Shown: positions 40,676-51,044 of the stretch, one piece after another | Layout: each line of letters starts with the position of its first letter | Position numbering within the stretch: the stretch's first letter is position 1 | Origin: Saccharina japonica | Lineage: Eukaryota > Sar > Phaeophyceae > Laminariales > Laminariaceae | Direction of reading: 5' to 3' | NCBI GenBank assembly: GCA_008828725.1 | Contig: MEHQ01001308.1 | Location: forward strand, 218,533-282,532 | DNA: 64,000 bases | The notes under the pieces: generated by a model | Databases searched by the model: none | Told to the model about the DNA's origin: nothing | The model's input: the letters and a program-made list of their open reading frames with translations, nothing else | Made by a program: the position numbers and the translations under genes

Positions 40676-41279
40676 CTTTGTCCACCCCTCGACAGCATTT
40701 TCATTTTGAAAAGGGTTTCGTGGAGATTATGTACGAAATACTGGTACTACCCCGGGGACGTGATTTAGGGGATGATAAGGTTTCATCCCCGGAGCTTCCA
40801 ACGTAAACTAACGGGTACCCGCCGGGTACCCTTTTTAACCGGGTACCCGGGGTCCAAATACTCGGCGAGTATAAAGTGTTACTCGTACCCGTGACGGGTA
40901 CTAGCAAGCCGGGTATTACTCGCGAGTACCCGGGTAATTGGCAAAAGGGTAACACTTTTAGAGTCGTGGTGCGCACCTGCATATCTGTAGCGTTATCGGG
41001 AAATGTGGTGGCGCGTGTCGCCGGTATCGCGCTAATTTATTAAAACAAAAATTATATAACCTCATGGCCAAAATTTATGGGAAAGTGAAAAAAGATCCGG
41101 GGATGCTATCCAAGCATCCCCTGGCCACCCCGGGGATTTTTTCAAACATCCCCTCCCCCCAAATGCATACTGAGTCATGTTCATGCTTGTAATGCTGCTG
41201 TATCGTCTCATTTCGACTGCTCTTGAATCGAGCTTACATTTATTGATTTACAAATCGAGCTTATAATCGTTGTCGGACA

Positions 41280-41540
41280 GAAAAATATAGCTCGGAGGTT
41301 AAATCATACCAGGTATACCGATATACAATTAGTGTTACAGTAGTTCAAGAAGAGATTGGAAATATTTCCGGATCAAAAGCGTGTAGTGTGGCAAGGACGG
41401 CTTCAATTGAAGTTGAACCCTCCGCTGCCTCCGGTTTTTGTGCGAGACTCGCGTTACAGCAGTATAGTAGTAGAGGTAGCATTCCATTTATCTGCGGCTT
41501 CGGCCAGAATAAACAGTAAAATTCGTTATTTCAAATAAAA
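41280..41540 (+). repeat. Repeat segment, diverged direct copy at 58025-58265
   Basis: Shares CTCGGAGGTTAA, GATATACA, TCAAAAGCGTG, GTGGCAA-GACGGCTT and ATCTGCGGCTT with 58025-58265. Confidence 0.6.
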
Positions 41541-41849
41541 TCGCAACTTCAGAAGGCCGATACAAAATCCCGTTGACTACTGCCTGGTATATGATTGTAA
41601 TAATCGTTTTCTGAGTACTTCTATTAATTATTACTGCCCTCGATGAAATGCAATAGAGCGCTGTTCAGTTTAGTTGTGTTTTTTTTTGTGGGTGAAGAAT
41701 CGGCCCAGACACTGCTGACTGCTGGGTGTGCTGTCGACGGGTGGAAAGCACGGGTTTTCAGCGCAAACAATCTACTATTGGGGGGGGGGGGGTCTTGTGA
41801 TTCGTGTATTTTTCAGGTGTTTTAGACCAAACACACGTTATCGTACTAC

Positions 41850-42075
41850 TTTGTGGCCATTTTTTCTTCTCGACTTTTATTTCGCCAGCCAAAGATAAAG
41901 GCTGTGCAACAGCAGCGACTATGGACAAAACATCATATTAATAGTACTCGCACGTATTCAAAATATGTTACGTTTTGTTCTCCTATACAGTACTCGGTGT
42001 ACGTCATACGTGCGTATGATACGTTCTCGTATATAGTGCCAGGGCATGTATTATCGTATACATTTGCGGAGTAAT
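41850..42075 (+). repeat. Repeat segment, inverted copy at 55150-55400
   Basis: Shares CTTTTATTTCGCCA-CCAAA, GATAAAGGCTG, CACGTATTCAAAATAT and GTTCTCGTATATAGTGC with the reverse complement of 55150-55400. Confidence 0.7.
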
Positions 42076-42083
42076 AGGTGTAT

Positions 42084-42866
42084 CAAAATCAGGTATATAC
42101 TAAAACCAAGTAAAAAACGCACGCCATGAACGGTGTTCTTCAGGACGTTTTGGCTGTGAGAAATAACAAAACATACTTTTGAATTTGCGCCTGAACAGCA
42201 GAATGCTAGCGAATGTATGTGTCCTCCAAACTCTGGATAATAAATGTTGTATGTTATTTCCTGTACGAGTATTATTATCTGTCGTATGCTTATTAATTGC
42301 TTTCGTGATCACACTCACTCCTACGACTTGTATTTCCGTATTTTTGTAGCAGGTATGTACCAGGTATGTATATACGTAGTCGTAGCGACATTGATAGCGT
42401 ACGAGCAAAACACCAAGTTCATGTGAGACTGAACTGCTCGCTTTCCGTACCGTGTCAGCAAGCAGCAGCACGTAATATATTACAACAACAACCAACAGGT
42501 CCATTGTGCTGTATGCGCGCGTATGATACGATCTGTAGTCGTTGCGGCCGGTCGTATTATATGTACGTAGTGTGGTGATTTCTTCGTGTCGGGCGTATAG
42601 GAGACAATGTATGTATGGCCTCTGGCTCAAAATTCGCCAAAAACAGTTGAAAGTTACAAAAAGTAGACAAATCCAGGTGTACCTGACCATTTCAGGCCAA
42701 AATCAGGTACGATGTGAGGCTGGCCAATGACAGGTGTCCTAGCGTGTGATTTGTACTTGGTTTTAGTGTAGTACCTACCAAAATCAGGTACGATGTGAGG
42801 CTGGCCAATGACAGGTGTCCTAGCGTGTGATTTGTACTTGGTTTTAGTGTAGTACCTGATTTTGGC
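42084..42866 (+). mobile_element. TIR element (about 780 bp), copy 1
   Basis: The left end CAAAATCAGGTATATACTAA, then AACCAAGTAAAAA, is inverted at the right end (TTTGTACTTGGTTTTAGTG, then GTACCTGATTTTG). Near the right end a 74-bp unit (ATCAGGTACGATGTGAGGCT...) is tandemly doubled. A related element is at 59867-60805. No transposase frame is seen, so it is a non-autonomous element. Confidence 0.65.
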
Positions 42867-43204
42867 ACCAAAGTTACCAAGTGTACCTGATTTTGGCTAA
42901 AAACCATCAATTCCACCCTGGGTGACAAGCGATTTCACCGGGCACTTTTTTTTTTTGTTTGCCCATCCCATTCATTATCTCGCCCTTCTTTTCTCTCTCC
43001 CTCTTCAGTCGTAACTCAGATCCGGGGTCACTAAGTAGACTAAGTAGGCTCTTCTCCCCCCTCTCCACTACGGTACTTGCCTTGCATTTTCATCTCGAGA
43101 AGTTTCAGCACTCTCTTCCCTCGTCGACTTGCGTCGGATTCCGCCTACCCACGCCACAAAGGCGCTCTCAGCAATTAGTATTAGTTCTTTTTTATTTTTT
43201 CAAA

Positions 43205-43290
43205 TATAGTAAAAATCTCACCACGGTGGGATTTGAACTTGGGTACCAATGCCAGTAGTCTTTGAAGCCGACTACTAGTCCACCGGGGCG
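43205..43290 (-). tRNA. tRNA-like sequence, possible pseudogene or SINE head
   Basis: The minus strand has an A-box-like TGGACTAGTAG, a perfect 7-bp stem AGTAGTC/GACTACT closing a 9-base loop GGCTTCAAA, and a B-box-like AGTTCAAATCC. T and acceptor stems do not pair in the standard way. The loop could present TTC or TCA as anticodon. I do not claim a functional tRNA. Confidence 0.3.
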
Positions 43291-43369
43291 ACACTACGAC
43301 GTATATATGCGAGCAACCGGCACTATTACCAGGTACCAGGGGTGTTGGAAAGAGAATACATAGGCAACA

Positions 43370-44567
43370 TTGGCAACGGCAACGTCCCCTCGGTCAGCTG
43401 GAAGCTCATCGCCTTCATGCGAAGGCGGCCAAGGTGGAATGGGGGAAAATATTGGAGGTTCCTGTCCAAGTGCTGCGCTGCCTCTGCCTCCGGCGGCGGG
43501 GACGACACCACCTGGAGGAGAAGCTTTGGCGTCGCGGGAAAGGGGACAGGTGGGTCAGGGAAATGCTGCTGTAGTAGCCATGGCAAACCTCCAATCAGCA
43601 AGAGACAGGGATGTCACGCCGTCGGGAAGCTCGGAGATCCCCGCGACGCCGCCCAGCGCCACCCCAGCAACACCTGGGGATACTTCCTCTGAACCTGGTA
43701 GCGCAGCCGGGGAGGGGGGGGGCACAAGAGGCGGACGAGGCCGACCGCGTGGGTCTGGGAGGGGGTCACAAGCGGCAAGCACTGGGAGAGGGGCCGTCAC
43801 GAACCGGGGAATAATCCCTTGACCCGGGGGTAGTGAGCCACCCCTGGCTCCTGAACCGAGAGGGGGGCAGCGCGCCGCCCTCGGCTCCTGGGTCGAGAGT
43901 GGGCAGCGAGCTTCCCTCGGCTCCTGGATCGAGAGAGGGCGGTGGCGAAGAGAGAGAGCTCCCCAGGGAAGGAGGAGGCAGCGAGGGAGGAGGACAAGCA
44001 TCGGGGAGCGGAGGGCGACTCCGTGCATTCATTGGCGCCAGCCAAGACGGCGTGATGTGCGGGGGGTGCCGAGCGGCAGTTGCTCGGGGGCACAGAGTGG
44101 TAGGGCTGCCGTGTGGAAACCAGCATGATATGCACGCGCGGTGTGTGGTGGAAGCTATCCGAAGGGGTGGGTCACACGCACAACTCACTTGCGCTACACG
44201 TGGGTGCACAGCCCGCCATGGGAGACGGGAATCACTGGAGGTAGCAGTTCAGGCTGATCCTGGACTCCGCGTTACGGTCGCAGGACTTGGAGGAAGGCCG
44301 GACAACAACTGCGATGAACGGAGGGAAGAGTTATGCTACCCTTGGGACCAAAATTCGTTAGGAATAGCAGGGCCACTCGATGACGTTTCTCTTGAACATC
44401 TCCAACAACGTTTCATCACCATTGTTAAGGTGCAGCCGGGGCTAGCTACTGCACACGCCAAGCTTCTCACCCACGTGCTTGGTCTCCTAAACCACGCCCT
44501 CGGAGCGCATGGGCCAAACAGACACTCCGAGACGCCGAGTTCGCTCCTGAGGGCCATCAAACTGTAG
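43370..44567 (+). mobile_element. Retroelement 5' ORFs, with a RING-H2-like cysteine motif
   Basis: Two frames: 43370-43822 (Gly/Ser/Pro/Arg-rich, low complexity) and 43833-44567. The latter carries MCGGCRAA, then LPCGNQHDMHARC, and further on CATRGC. The pattern C-x2-C, C-x3-H-x2-H-x2-C, C-x4-C is RING-H2-like, with four instead of two residues in the last pair. Its place directly upstream of a reverse transcriptase suggests an ORF1-type protein of a retroelement. Alternatively it is an unrelated host gene truncated by the element. Confidence 0.45.
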
Positions 44568-44779
44568 TACATCGTGCCAGCACTGCTACACTCGCAGGAC
44601 AGCCGCGTGAAGCGACGCGAGAGATTCGCGTCTGTCGAACGTGGCGACTCACCCTTATTCTCCCGTGGTTGATGGAGTACACCAGCCGAGCATCGACACG
44701 GCTCAGGGGCCCAACCTAGGAAGCCACAGACGCGGCCAAGTACGAGAGAGCGTCGTCAGCCTGTCGCCACCCGGGCGGG

Positions 44780-46250
44780 GTGTCAGTGGCAGCACGCGGT
44801 CTTCTCGCGGAAGACGAGGTGACGTGGGAACGGGTGGAAGAAAAAATCCCGGGGGAAGACCGTGCTTCCGTCTCCGAGTCGGCTGCGGCAGTGGTGGCAG
44901 CAAGCTCCACGGAACCGGAGGAAGGGAGTATCCCCAACTGGCGTCCGGACGAGGAATTCGATCCGCAGGTGGCCCTCGATGTCATCAACTCTCGAAATGC
45001 GCTATCAGGCGCGGGGAGTGATGGTCTACGCTTCTCACACCTGCAGTCGATCATCAGGACCGGCTTCGGTCGCGAGAAGTTTGGAGCTAGCATCGAGGCC
45101 TTTTGGAGGCGGATCTTCGACGACCCCGGTGCATTTCCGCCGGAATTATGGCAGCTCTTCTTGCAGTCCAACCTCACCGTCTTGGGGGGGAAATGCCGCC
45201 CCGTATGTGTAGGTATGACGTGGAGACGTCTTCTCGCAGCCGGGACTATGCGGCAGTGGAGGCCACGGCTGGAAGAGATTAATCGTGAGGCAAGGCAGTT
45301 TGGGGTAGGGGTTCGTGGGGGGGTGGAGCAGGTAGCTCTACGCGCCCGGGTGCACCATGAGGCAAGAAACTGGCTCATCCTAACCGACTGTTCCAACGCC
45401 TTCAATACGGTGAAGCGGACGGCAGTACTTGCCGAGGCGGCCACTTGCGTGCCCGCGCTCACACCGTTCATCGCAAAATGCTACGGCGAGAGGCCCGCCC
45501 CTGTGTTCTTTCAAATGGATTCGGGGGAGCGGCGAAATATCGAATGTTCCAGCGGAGTGCAGCAAGGGGACGCCATGGGCCCGGCGCTGTTCTGCATGCC
45601 ATTGCTGCCCGTACTGAAGCGGGTCCGCGAGGAGTTCGAACCCAGGGGGGTGTTGAAGCCTTTGCCTACCTCGACATCAGCATCGGTATGTCAAAGATCA
45701 CACCGAACACTGTGAGTAGTGCCCTTTCTCCGACACGAGCTGTGCGAAATAGGCATCACCATTAACCCCAGCAAGACGGTCGCTTTGCCCCCAAAAGTGC
45801 ATGTGCGCACTTCTGAGGGGCATCGGTGTTCGCATTGCGGAAGGGGGTGGGGTAAAGGTGGTTGGCGTGCCCATAGGCAACGATGCATTCGCGGTGAAAA
45901 GTGCCGTGGAATTAGTCCGAGATGGGGGGGCAGAGCAACTCGCGCGCATCCTGCCGCGTATGCCGGACAAATAGTCGGCGAACCTCATCGCCACCAGCTC
46001 AATGGTACAGCGGACCTCCTACATTGAACGGGTAATGGACCCGGAGCTGTCACTACCCGCGTGTCAGCGGGCAGACACTAGCGCGATGTGGATGCTAGAG
46101 CGCCTTCTCGAGATTCCAGGGACAACAGATGAATCGTCGTTCTTTGCGGACGGATGCCCGGCGGACCGGTTGACGCTACAGCCCCACCAGAGAGCGCAGG
46201 CGAGCCTCTCGACGGGACCGGGGGTTTGGACGGTCGTCGGCTGAATCAAG
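44780..46250 (+). pseudogene. Reverse transcriptase of a non-LTR-type retroelement, decayed
   Basis: The main frame (to about 45640) carries RT landmarks in order: SGAGSDGLRFSHLQ, LGGKCRPVCVG, LTDCSNAFNTVKR and GVQQGDAMGPALF. After a G run at about 45645 the frame shifts, and the expected YxDD box reads AYLDIS, with one Asp missing. At least two further shifts (about 45715 and 45815) and a TAG near 45971 follow. The last readable piece includes VQRTSYIERVMDPELSLP. The element runs into the N gap at 46267. No poly(A) tail or LTR can be seen. Confidence 0.75.
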
Positions 46251-46266
46251 GAAATGTCAGCGTCCA

Positions 46267-46694
46267 NNNNNNNNNNNNNNNNNNNNNNNNNNNNNNNNNN
46301 NNNNNNNNNNNNNNNNNNNNNNNNNNNNNNNNNNNNNNNNNNNNNNNNNNNNNNNNNNNNNNNNNNNNNNNNNNNNNNNNNNNNNNNNNNNNNNNNNNNN
46401 NNNNNNNNNNNNNNNNNNNNNNNNNNNNNNNNNNNNNNNNNNNNNNNNNNNNNNNNNNNNNNNNNNNNNNNNNNNNNNNNNNNNNNNNNNNNNNNNNNNN
46501 NNNNNNNNNNNNNNNNNNNNNNNNNNNNNNNNNNNNNNNNNNNNNNNNNNNNNNNNNNNNNNNNNNNNNNNNNNNNNNNNNNNNNNNNNNNNNNNNNNNN
46601 NNNNNNNNNNNNNNNNNNNNNNNNNNNNNNNNNNNNNNNNNNNNNNNNNNNNNNNNNNNNNNNNNNNNNNNNNNNNNNNNNNNNNNNNNNNNNN
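46267..46694. other. Assembly gap, 428 N
   Basis: Unsequenced. It separates the decayed reverse transcriptase from a (CCCA)n-rich stretch, so the 3' end of the retroelement is unknown. Confidence 1.
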
Positions 46695-46905
46695 GCAGTC
46701 AACCACGTATCAACCGACCCACCGACACCCACCCACCCACCCACACCCACCCACCCACCCACCCGCCCACTCACTCTCTCACGTACTTAAACCGACATCC
46801 ACTCACTCACACCCAACCACCCAACCACCGACCCACCCACCCAACCACGTACGTACGCACCAACCGACCGACACACACACGCACCAACCGATCCACCCAC
46901 CCACA
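46695..46905 (+). repeat. CCCA/CCAAC-rich simple repeat
   Basis: CACCCACCCACCCACA-type sequence, degenerate, directly after the N gap. Confidence 0.85.
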
Positions 46906-46919
46906 ATAACAACTAAAAC

Positions 46920-47710
46920 AACAGAAGAGTGAAATAAGTATACAGCAGCACCAGTACGTACAGCAATAATAGTAGTGGTCCTTATATATAACCCATCTAC
47001 AGCAGCAATATCAACAACAGCAGTCCAAAAAGTAGCAGCACGTACGTACGTACGTACAGCGGACACAAACAAAACGCCGGCATGGATGCGCAGCCCTTGT
47101 ACGTACTGCAGTGGCTCTTCTTTTTTTTTCAGGTCGATTTTTTTACGTCTTGGCTTTTTCATCTTGAAATTAGTCCAAAACAAGCTAACTCGCGAAGTTG
47201 TGGGCAGATTTCGATTCTGACCGAAGTTTTGGAGATCCATATTTTCATATTTTCACATCTTGGGGAGTCTTTGAAAAACAATATCTTGATTTTAGTATTG
47301 CAAATAAGTTACTTGATTTAGTATGGATATTTTTATCTTGAAATTAGTGTGGATATTGTGAATATTTGACTTCATCTTAGTGTGGGTGTTAGACCCCCGG
47401 CCGCAAAGCCCTCCGAATATGCTGTGAGCCCCTCCCCTGCCGCGGATCCGCCCCGTTCCAGGGGACGGAGCGAGCCGTCCCCGGGAGGCCGCCTTCCCCC
47501 TCCCCCCGCTCGCCGAGTTCGGCTTCGGGGCCCGTTTTCTCGCCGAGGTCGCCGAGGGCTGACGTGTGGGGCGGCCGGGGCGGTGGTGCGGGGCCGATCG
47601 GGGTCGGGTGGCGTGCGTTAGAGCCGATCTCCCGTGGGGCATACCGAAACCGGCATAGTGCTGAAGATCCCAAACGACATCATCACCGGCGCCACCACCG
47701 AAGTGTATTA
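46920..47710 (+). repeat. About 0.8-kb direct duplication, copy A (empty site)
   Basis: Matches 47923-49223 except for the insertion at 48527-49051. Shared: AGTATACAGCAGCACCAGTA, ACAAACAAAACGCCGGCATG, CCGCAAAGCCCTCCGAATA, CAGGGGACGGAGCGAGCCGT and GGCATACCGAAACCGGCATA. At the insertion point copy A reads CTCGCCGAGGTCGCCGAG. Confidence 0.8.
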
Positions 47711-47922
47711 TTATTTTTGTACTATATTTGGCTGGGCCGTTGTTTATGATACTTTTGAAGAAACTTTAATACCAAAATATCATCGATCACTGGCGCGTCA
47801 ACAGTAATATTTCTGACATCCCACTACCATCACTCCCACATTTATAATCATATTTCATCCTTATTAATGATTCCCCACCAATTAGTTTTTTGATTCCAAT
47901 ACATAAATATCATATAAAAATA

Positions 47923-49223
47923 CACAGCAGAGTGAAATCAGTATACAGCAGCACCAGTACGTACAGCAATAGTAGTAGTCCTTAAACCCATCTACAGCAG
48001 CGATAGCAACAGCAGCAGTCCAAAAAGTGGCAGCACGGACACAAACAAAACGCCGGCATGGATGCGCAGATGCGCAGCCCATGTACGTACAGCAGTGGCC
48101 CTTTTTTTTTTTTTTTGGTCGATTTTTTTTGGTCGATTATTTCACGTCCTGGCTTTTTCATCTTGAAATTAGTGCAAAAACTGTTCGCTCGCGAAGTTAA
48201 TGGCCGATTATTATTCTGACCGAAGTTCTGGAGATCCTTATTTTCACATCTGGGGGACTCTTTGAAGAAAAATTACTCGAGTTTAGTATGGCAAGAAAAA
48301 CACTTGGTTTTGGTATGGATACTTGATTTTAGTATGGAGATTTTTCATCTTGCAATTAGTGTGGACATCTTGACCCCGGGCCGCAAAGCCCTCCGAATAC
48401 GCTGGGAACCCCTCTCCTCCCGCGGATCCGCCCTGTTCCAGGGGACGGAGCGAGCCGTCCCCGGGAGGCCGCCTTCCCCCGATCCCCTCTGGCCGAGTTC
48501 GGAACCGGGGCCCGTTCTCTCGCCGGCAGTTATGTCGGATTTCGTAATTTCGTGCTTTCGGCGAGCTTGTTTTTGCCGTAAGCACGGTGATTGGCCGACG
48601 CAATTCCCGGAAGCCCCAAATTCCCTAATAGCACAAGCCATACATTTCTATAGTGAACCCTGCATTTTTGCTTTCCCTGGGCGCCATTTTTGAACTCCGA
48701 GCTTGCCCTGTGGCCCTGCGAGCTCTCCCTGGGCGCCATACCGATGGTATTGAGGACGAAGACTAGGCCGGCCTCCGTTGTTGGTGTCCTGATGGCAGAG
48801 GCTTCCAGCACTGCCGGGGCGCTACAGCACGAACCAAAATAATGATATAAAATCATGAAATCAAATAAATTTAATATAAAATATAAATAAAATGGGTTTT
48901 GCACATTCTATTATGTCACTATGATCGTACCCGGGGACGTTTTTTAAACCGTCCCCTGTTTTGCCGAAATTACGCGAAATAAGTCAAAATGTTGCTTTTT
49001 GCCGAAATACGCGAAAGCACGAGGAATTTCAGCCGAAATCCGACATCACTGTTCGCCGGGGTCGCCGAGAGCCGGCGCGTGGGGCGGTCGGGGCGGCGGT
49101 GTGGGGCCGATCGGGGTCGGGTGGCGCGCGGTAGAGCCGGTCTCCCGCGGGGCATACCGAAACCGGCATAGTCCTGAAGATCCGAAACGACATCGTCACC
49201 GGCGCCACCACCGAAGCGTATTA
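47923..49223 (+). repeat. Direct duplication, copy B (occupied site)
   Basis: Same sequence as copy A, interrupted at 48527-49051 by a TIR element. Sequence after the insertion resumes with TTCGCCGGGGTCGCCGAGAG and continues to GAAGCGTATTA. Confidence 0.8.
48527..49051. mobile_element. hAT-like non-autonomous DNA transposon, 525 bp
   Basis: Ends are CAGTTATGTCGGATTTCG and, inverted, CAGTGATGTCGGATTTCG (17 of 18 match), followed inward on both sides by CGTGCTTTCG. It is flanked by CTCGCCGG (48519-48526) and TTCGCCGG (49052-49059), an 8-bp target duplication with one mismatch. CAGTG termini with 8-bp duplications are typical of the hAT superfamily. The paralogous copy A has the empty site. No transposase frame inside. 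Confidence 0.7.
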
Positions 49224-49589
49224 AATAATATGGATATCCATTTATATCCATATCCACACGTCGGTAACATAAATTATATCTATATTATCAAATGCTGCTA
49301 TTCCGTCTGTCTGTAATTGAGCAGCGCTATCCAGAGCGGTTCAGCCCCACCTTGCCCCATGGGTAGGGAGGCTGGGTGCCACAACCCGCAGAACACCGGG
49401 TCCAATGCCGCGCCGAGCCGTGGCCGTGGCGCAATCCCGGCGCAGTTCTGGCAGACATCTAGCCAGCCTATCTGCTGACTTCCAATTTTTTTATTACTAT
49501 TCTGGCAGCTGATTGGTTGCCCAAATCCATGCCAGTGGCTACTGGTTCTTTCTAGATCATCGGTGCTGAAAAGAGCTACCGAGGCTACG
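49224..49589. other. No feature recognised
   Basis: AT-rich start (GGATATCC repeats near 49230-49250), then unique sequence up to the satellite. Confidence 0.5.
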
Positions 49590-50115
49590 CCAAACCCGGG
49601 GAGGATAGGCTCCCATCCCCGGTTCAGAAATCCCTCCATATCTCTACAACTCCGACCAACCGGGGACAAAAACGGCAATTTCCCGGGTCGACACTGCCCC
49701 GCACGGTATAGAAACCCCACCCCCATCAGTTGGTCACTGATTGGCTAAGGCTCAGGGAGGGGGGCGGTAAGTTCCCACCCCCGGATCATGAATCCTTCCA
49801 TATATCTACAACCCCGACGACCTGGGGACACAGACAGACATCCCCCGGGTCGATACCGCCCCACAACGTGAGGAAACCCCAATACTAATGGCAAATTTAC
49901 GGTTGCCCGGCCCTCATAGAGCCAGCGTGCGGCGAGAGTTGCCCCTCGGGGCAACGGCGAAGTCCCGCCGCACCCGGGGATGATAACGTCCCAATCCCGG
50001 GTCATAAATCCTTCCATGTATCTACAACTCCAACGACCCGGGGACGAAAGCGGACATCTCCCGGGTCGATACCGCCCCGAAAAGTGTGGAAACCCCACCA
50101 CCACTGGCTGATTGC
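49590..50115 (+). repeat. 216-bp satellite, left block
   Basis: Three partial or full units with anchors GAAACCCC at about 49711, 49872 and 50088 (the last spacing is 216). Units contain GGGGCAACGGCGAAGTCCCG, CACCCGGGGATGATAACGTC, TAAATCCTTCCAT and CCCGGGTCGATACCGCCCC. Confidence 0.85.
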
Positions 50116-51044
50116 TGATTTGGATGGGGCACAGCACCCATACCTGAGGAAAGTTTTGTTGGGATCTGTTGGGCGTGAAAATATTTGACTGAATAAAAGA
50201 CTGAAATCCCAGGAATCCCAGGAAGGTTCCTCAAACTTACACCAATGTGAGTCGAGTTTTGTAGGGATTTTGTTGGGACAAACGTCGGTGATAGGCCGCA
50301 CGGTCGCGCCGCCTTTGTCGGACGAGCCGGAGGTGGCGCGCGTAAGCAAGAGAGAGACCGTTGTTGCAGCTAACAAGCGCAGACAATCGACGCCGCAGAG
50401 GGCAGCCCAAACACCATGCTGGTGTAGCGGTGTCTTCCCCCTACAGTTATGTGATTGCTGTGTCTCGGAGTCGGCGCTCTGTCCGTGTGAGAAGGTAGAA
50501 AGTCGGGGCCTGAGCAGACTGCGCAGCCTGCTGTGCGTCTGCGTACTCTCACCCATTCAGAGGCCAGAGGCACAAGTTTTGAGTGCGTGTGCGCAGCGAA
50601 ACCGCAGCAACACCAGCGCCACACTACAGTACTAGCAGCAGTAACTTGGTGTTTGGGTATCCAAGGTCTGGTCCTTGCTTGCAGCAGCAAACAAACCCTG
50701 TGCTTGCAGTCGCGGGACGCGTTTCCTGTTCAAATTTCAAACAGCAGCAGTACTGCTGTAGAAGACATAGTACCACCCTGTCCGGAAATGTAAAACAGCT
50801 TTGACATTCATATTGCTGCCCAAACGTTCCTTATTTTTCCGGACAGAGTGGTAAGCAGCAATATCACTTTGTCCGGAAATTTAAGACAGTGTTGGTATTC
50901 ATATTGATCAACGAATGGTGCTTAAGTTTCCGGACAGAGGTGTATTGCCACACGAAGAACTCAAAACAAACTCTAAAACGAAGTAGAGCGAGCTCGCCCC
51001 TGGGAAAACATCCCGATAATTTAATGCCTTAAAAAATGTTCCCC
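50116..51044. other. Sequence splitting the satellite into two blocks
   Basis: About 0.93 kb unrelated to the satellite. It holds CAGCAGTA-rich sequence and the two small TIR elements at 50771-50853 and about 50863-50942. No coding exon is supported. Confidence 0.6.
50771..50853. mobile_element. 83-bp miniature TIR element
   Basis: Ends TACCACCCTGTCCGGAAA and, inverted, TACCACTCTGTCCGGAAA. A shorter relative follows at about 50863-50942 (CACTTTGTCCGGAAA...TTTCCGGACAGAGGTG). A degenerate third copy lies at about 61190-61265 (CTCTGGCCGGAAATGTAATA). Confidence 0.65.

Noticed and set aside
46064..46909. Long frames on both strands across 46267-46694
   Set aside because: They consist of translated N bases.
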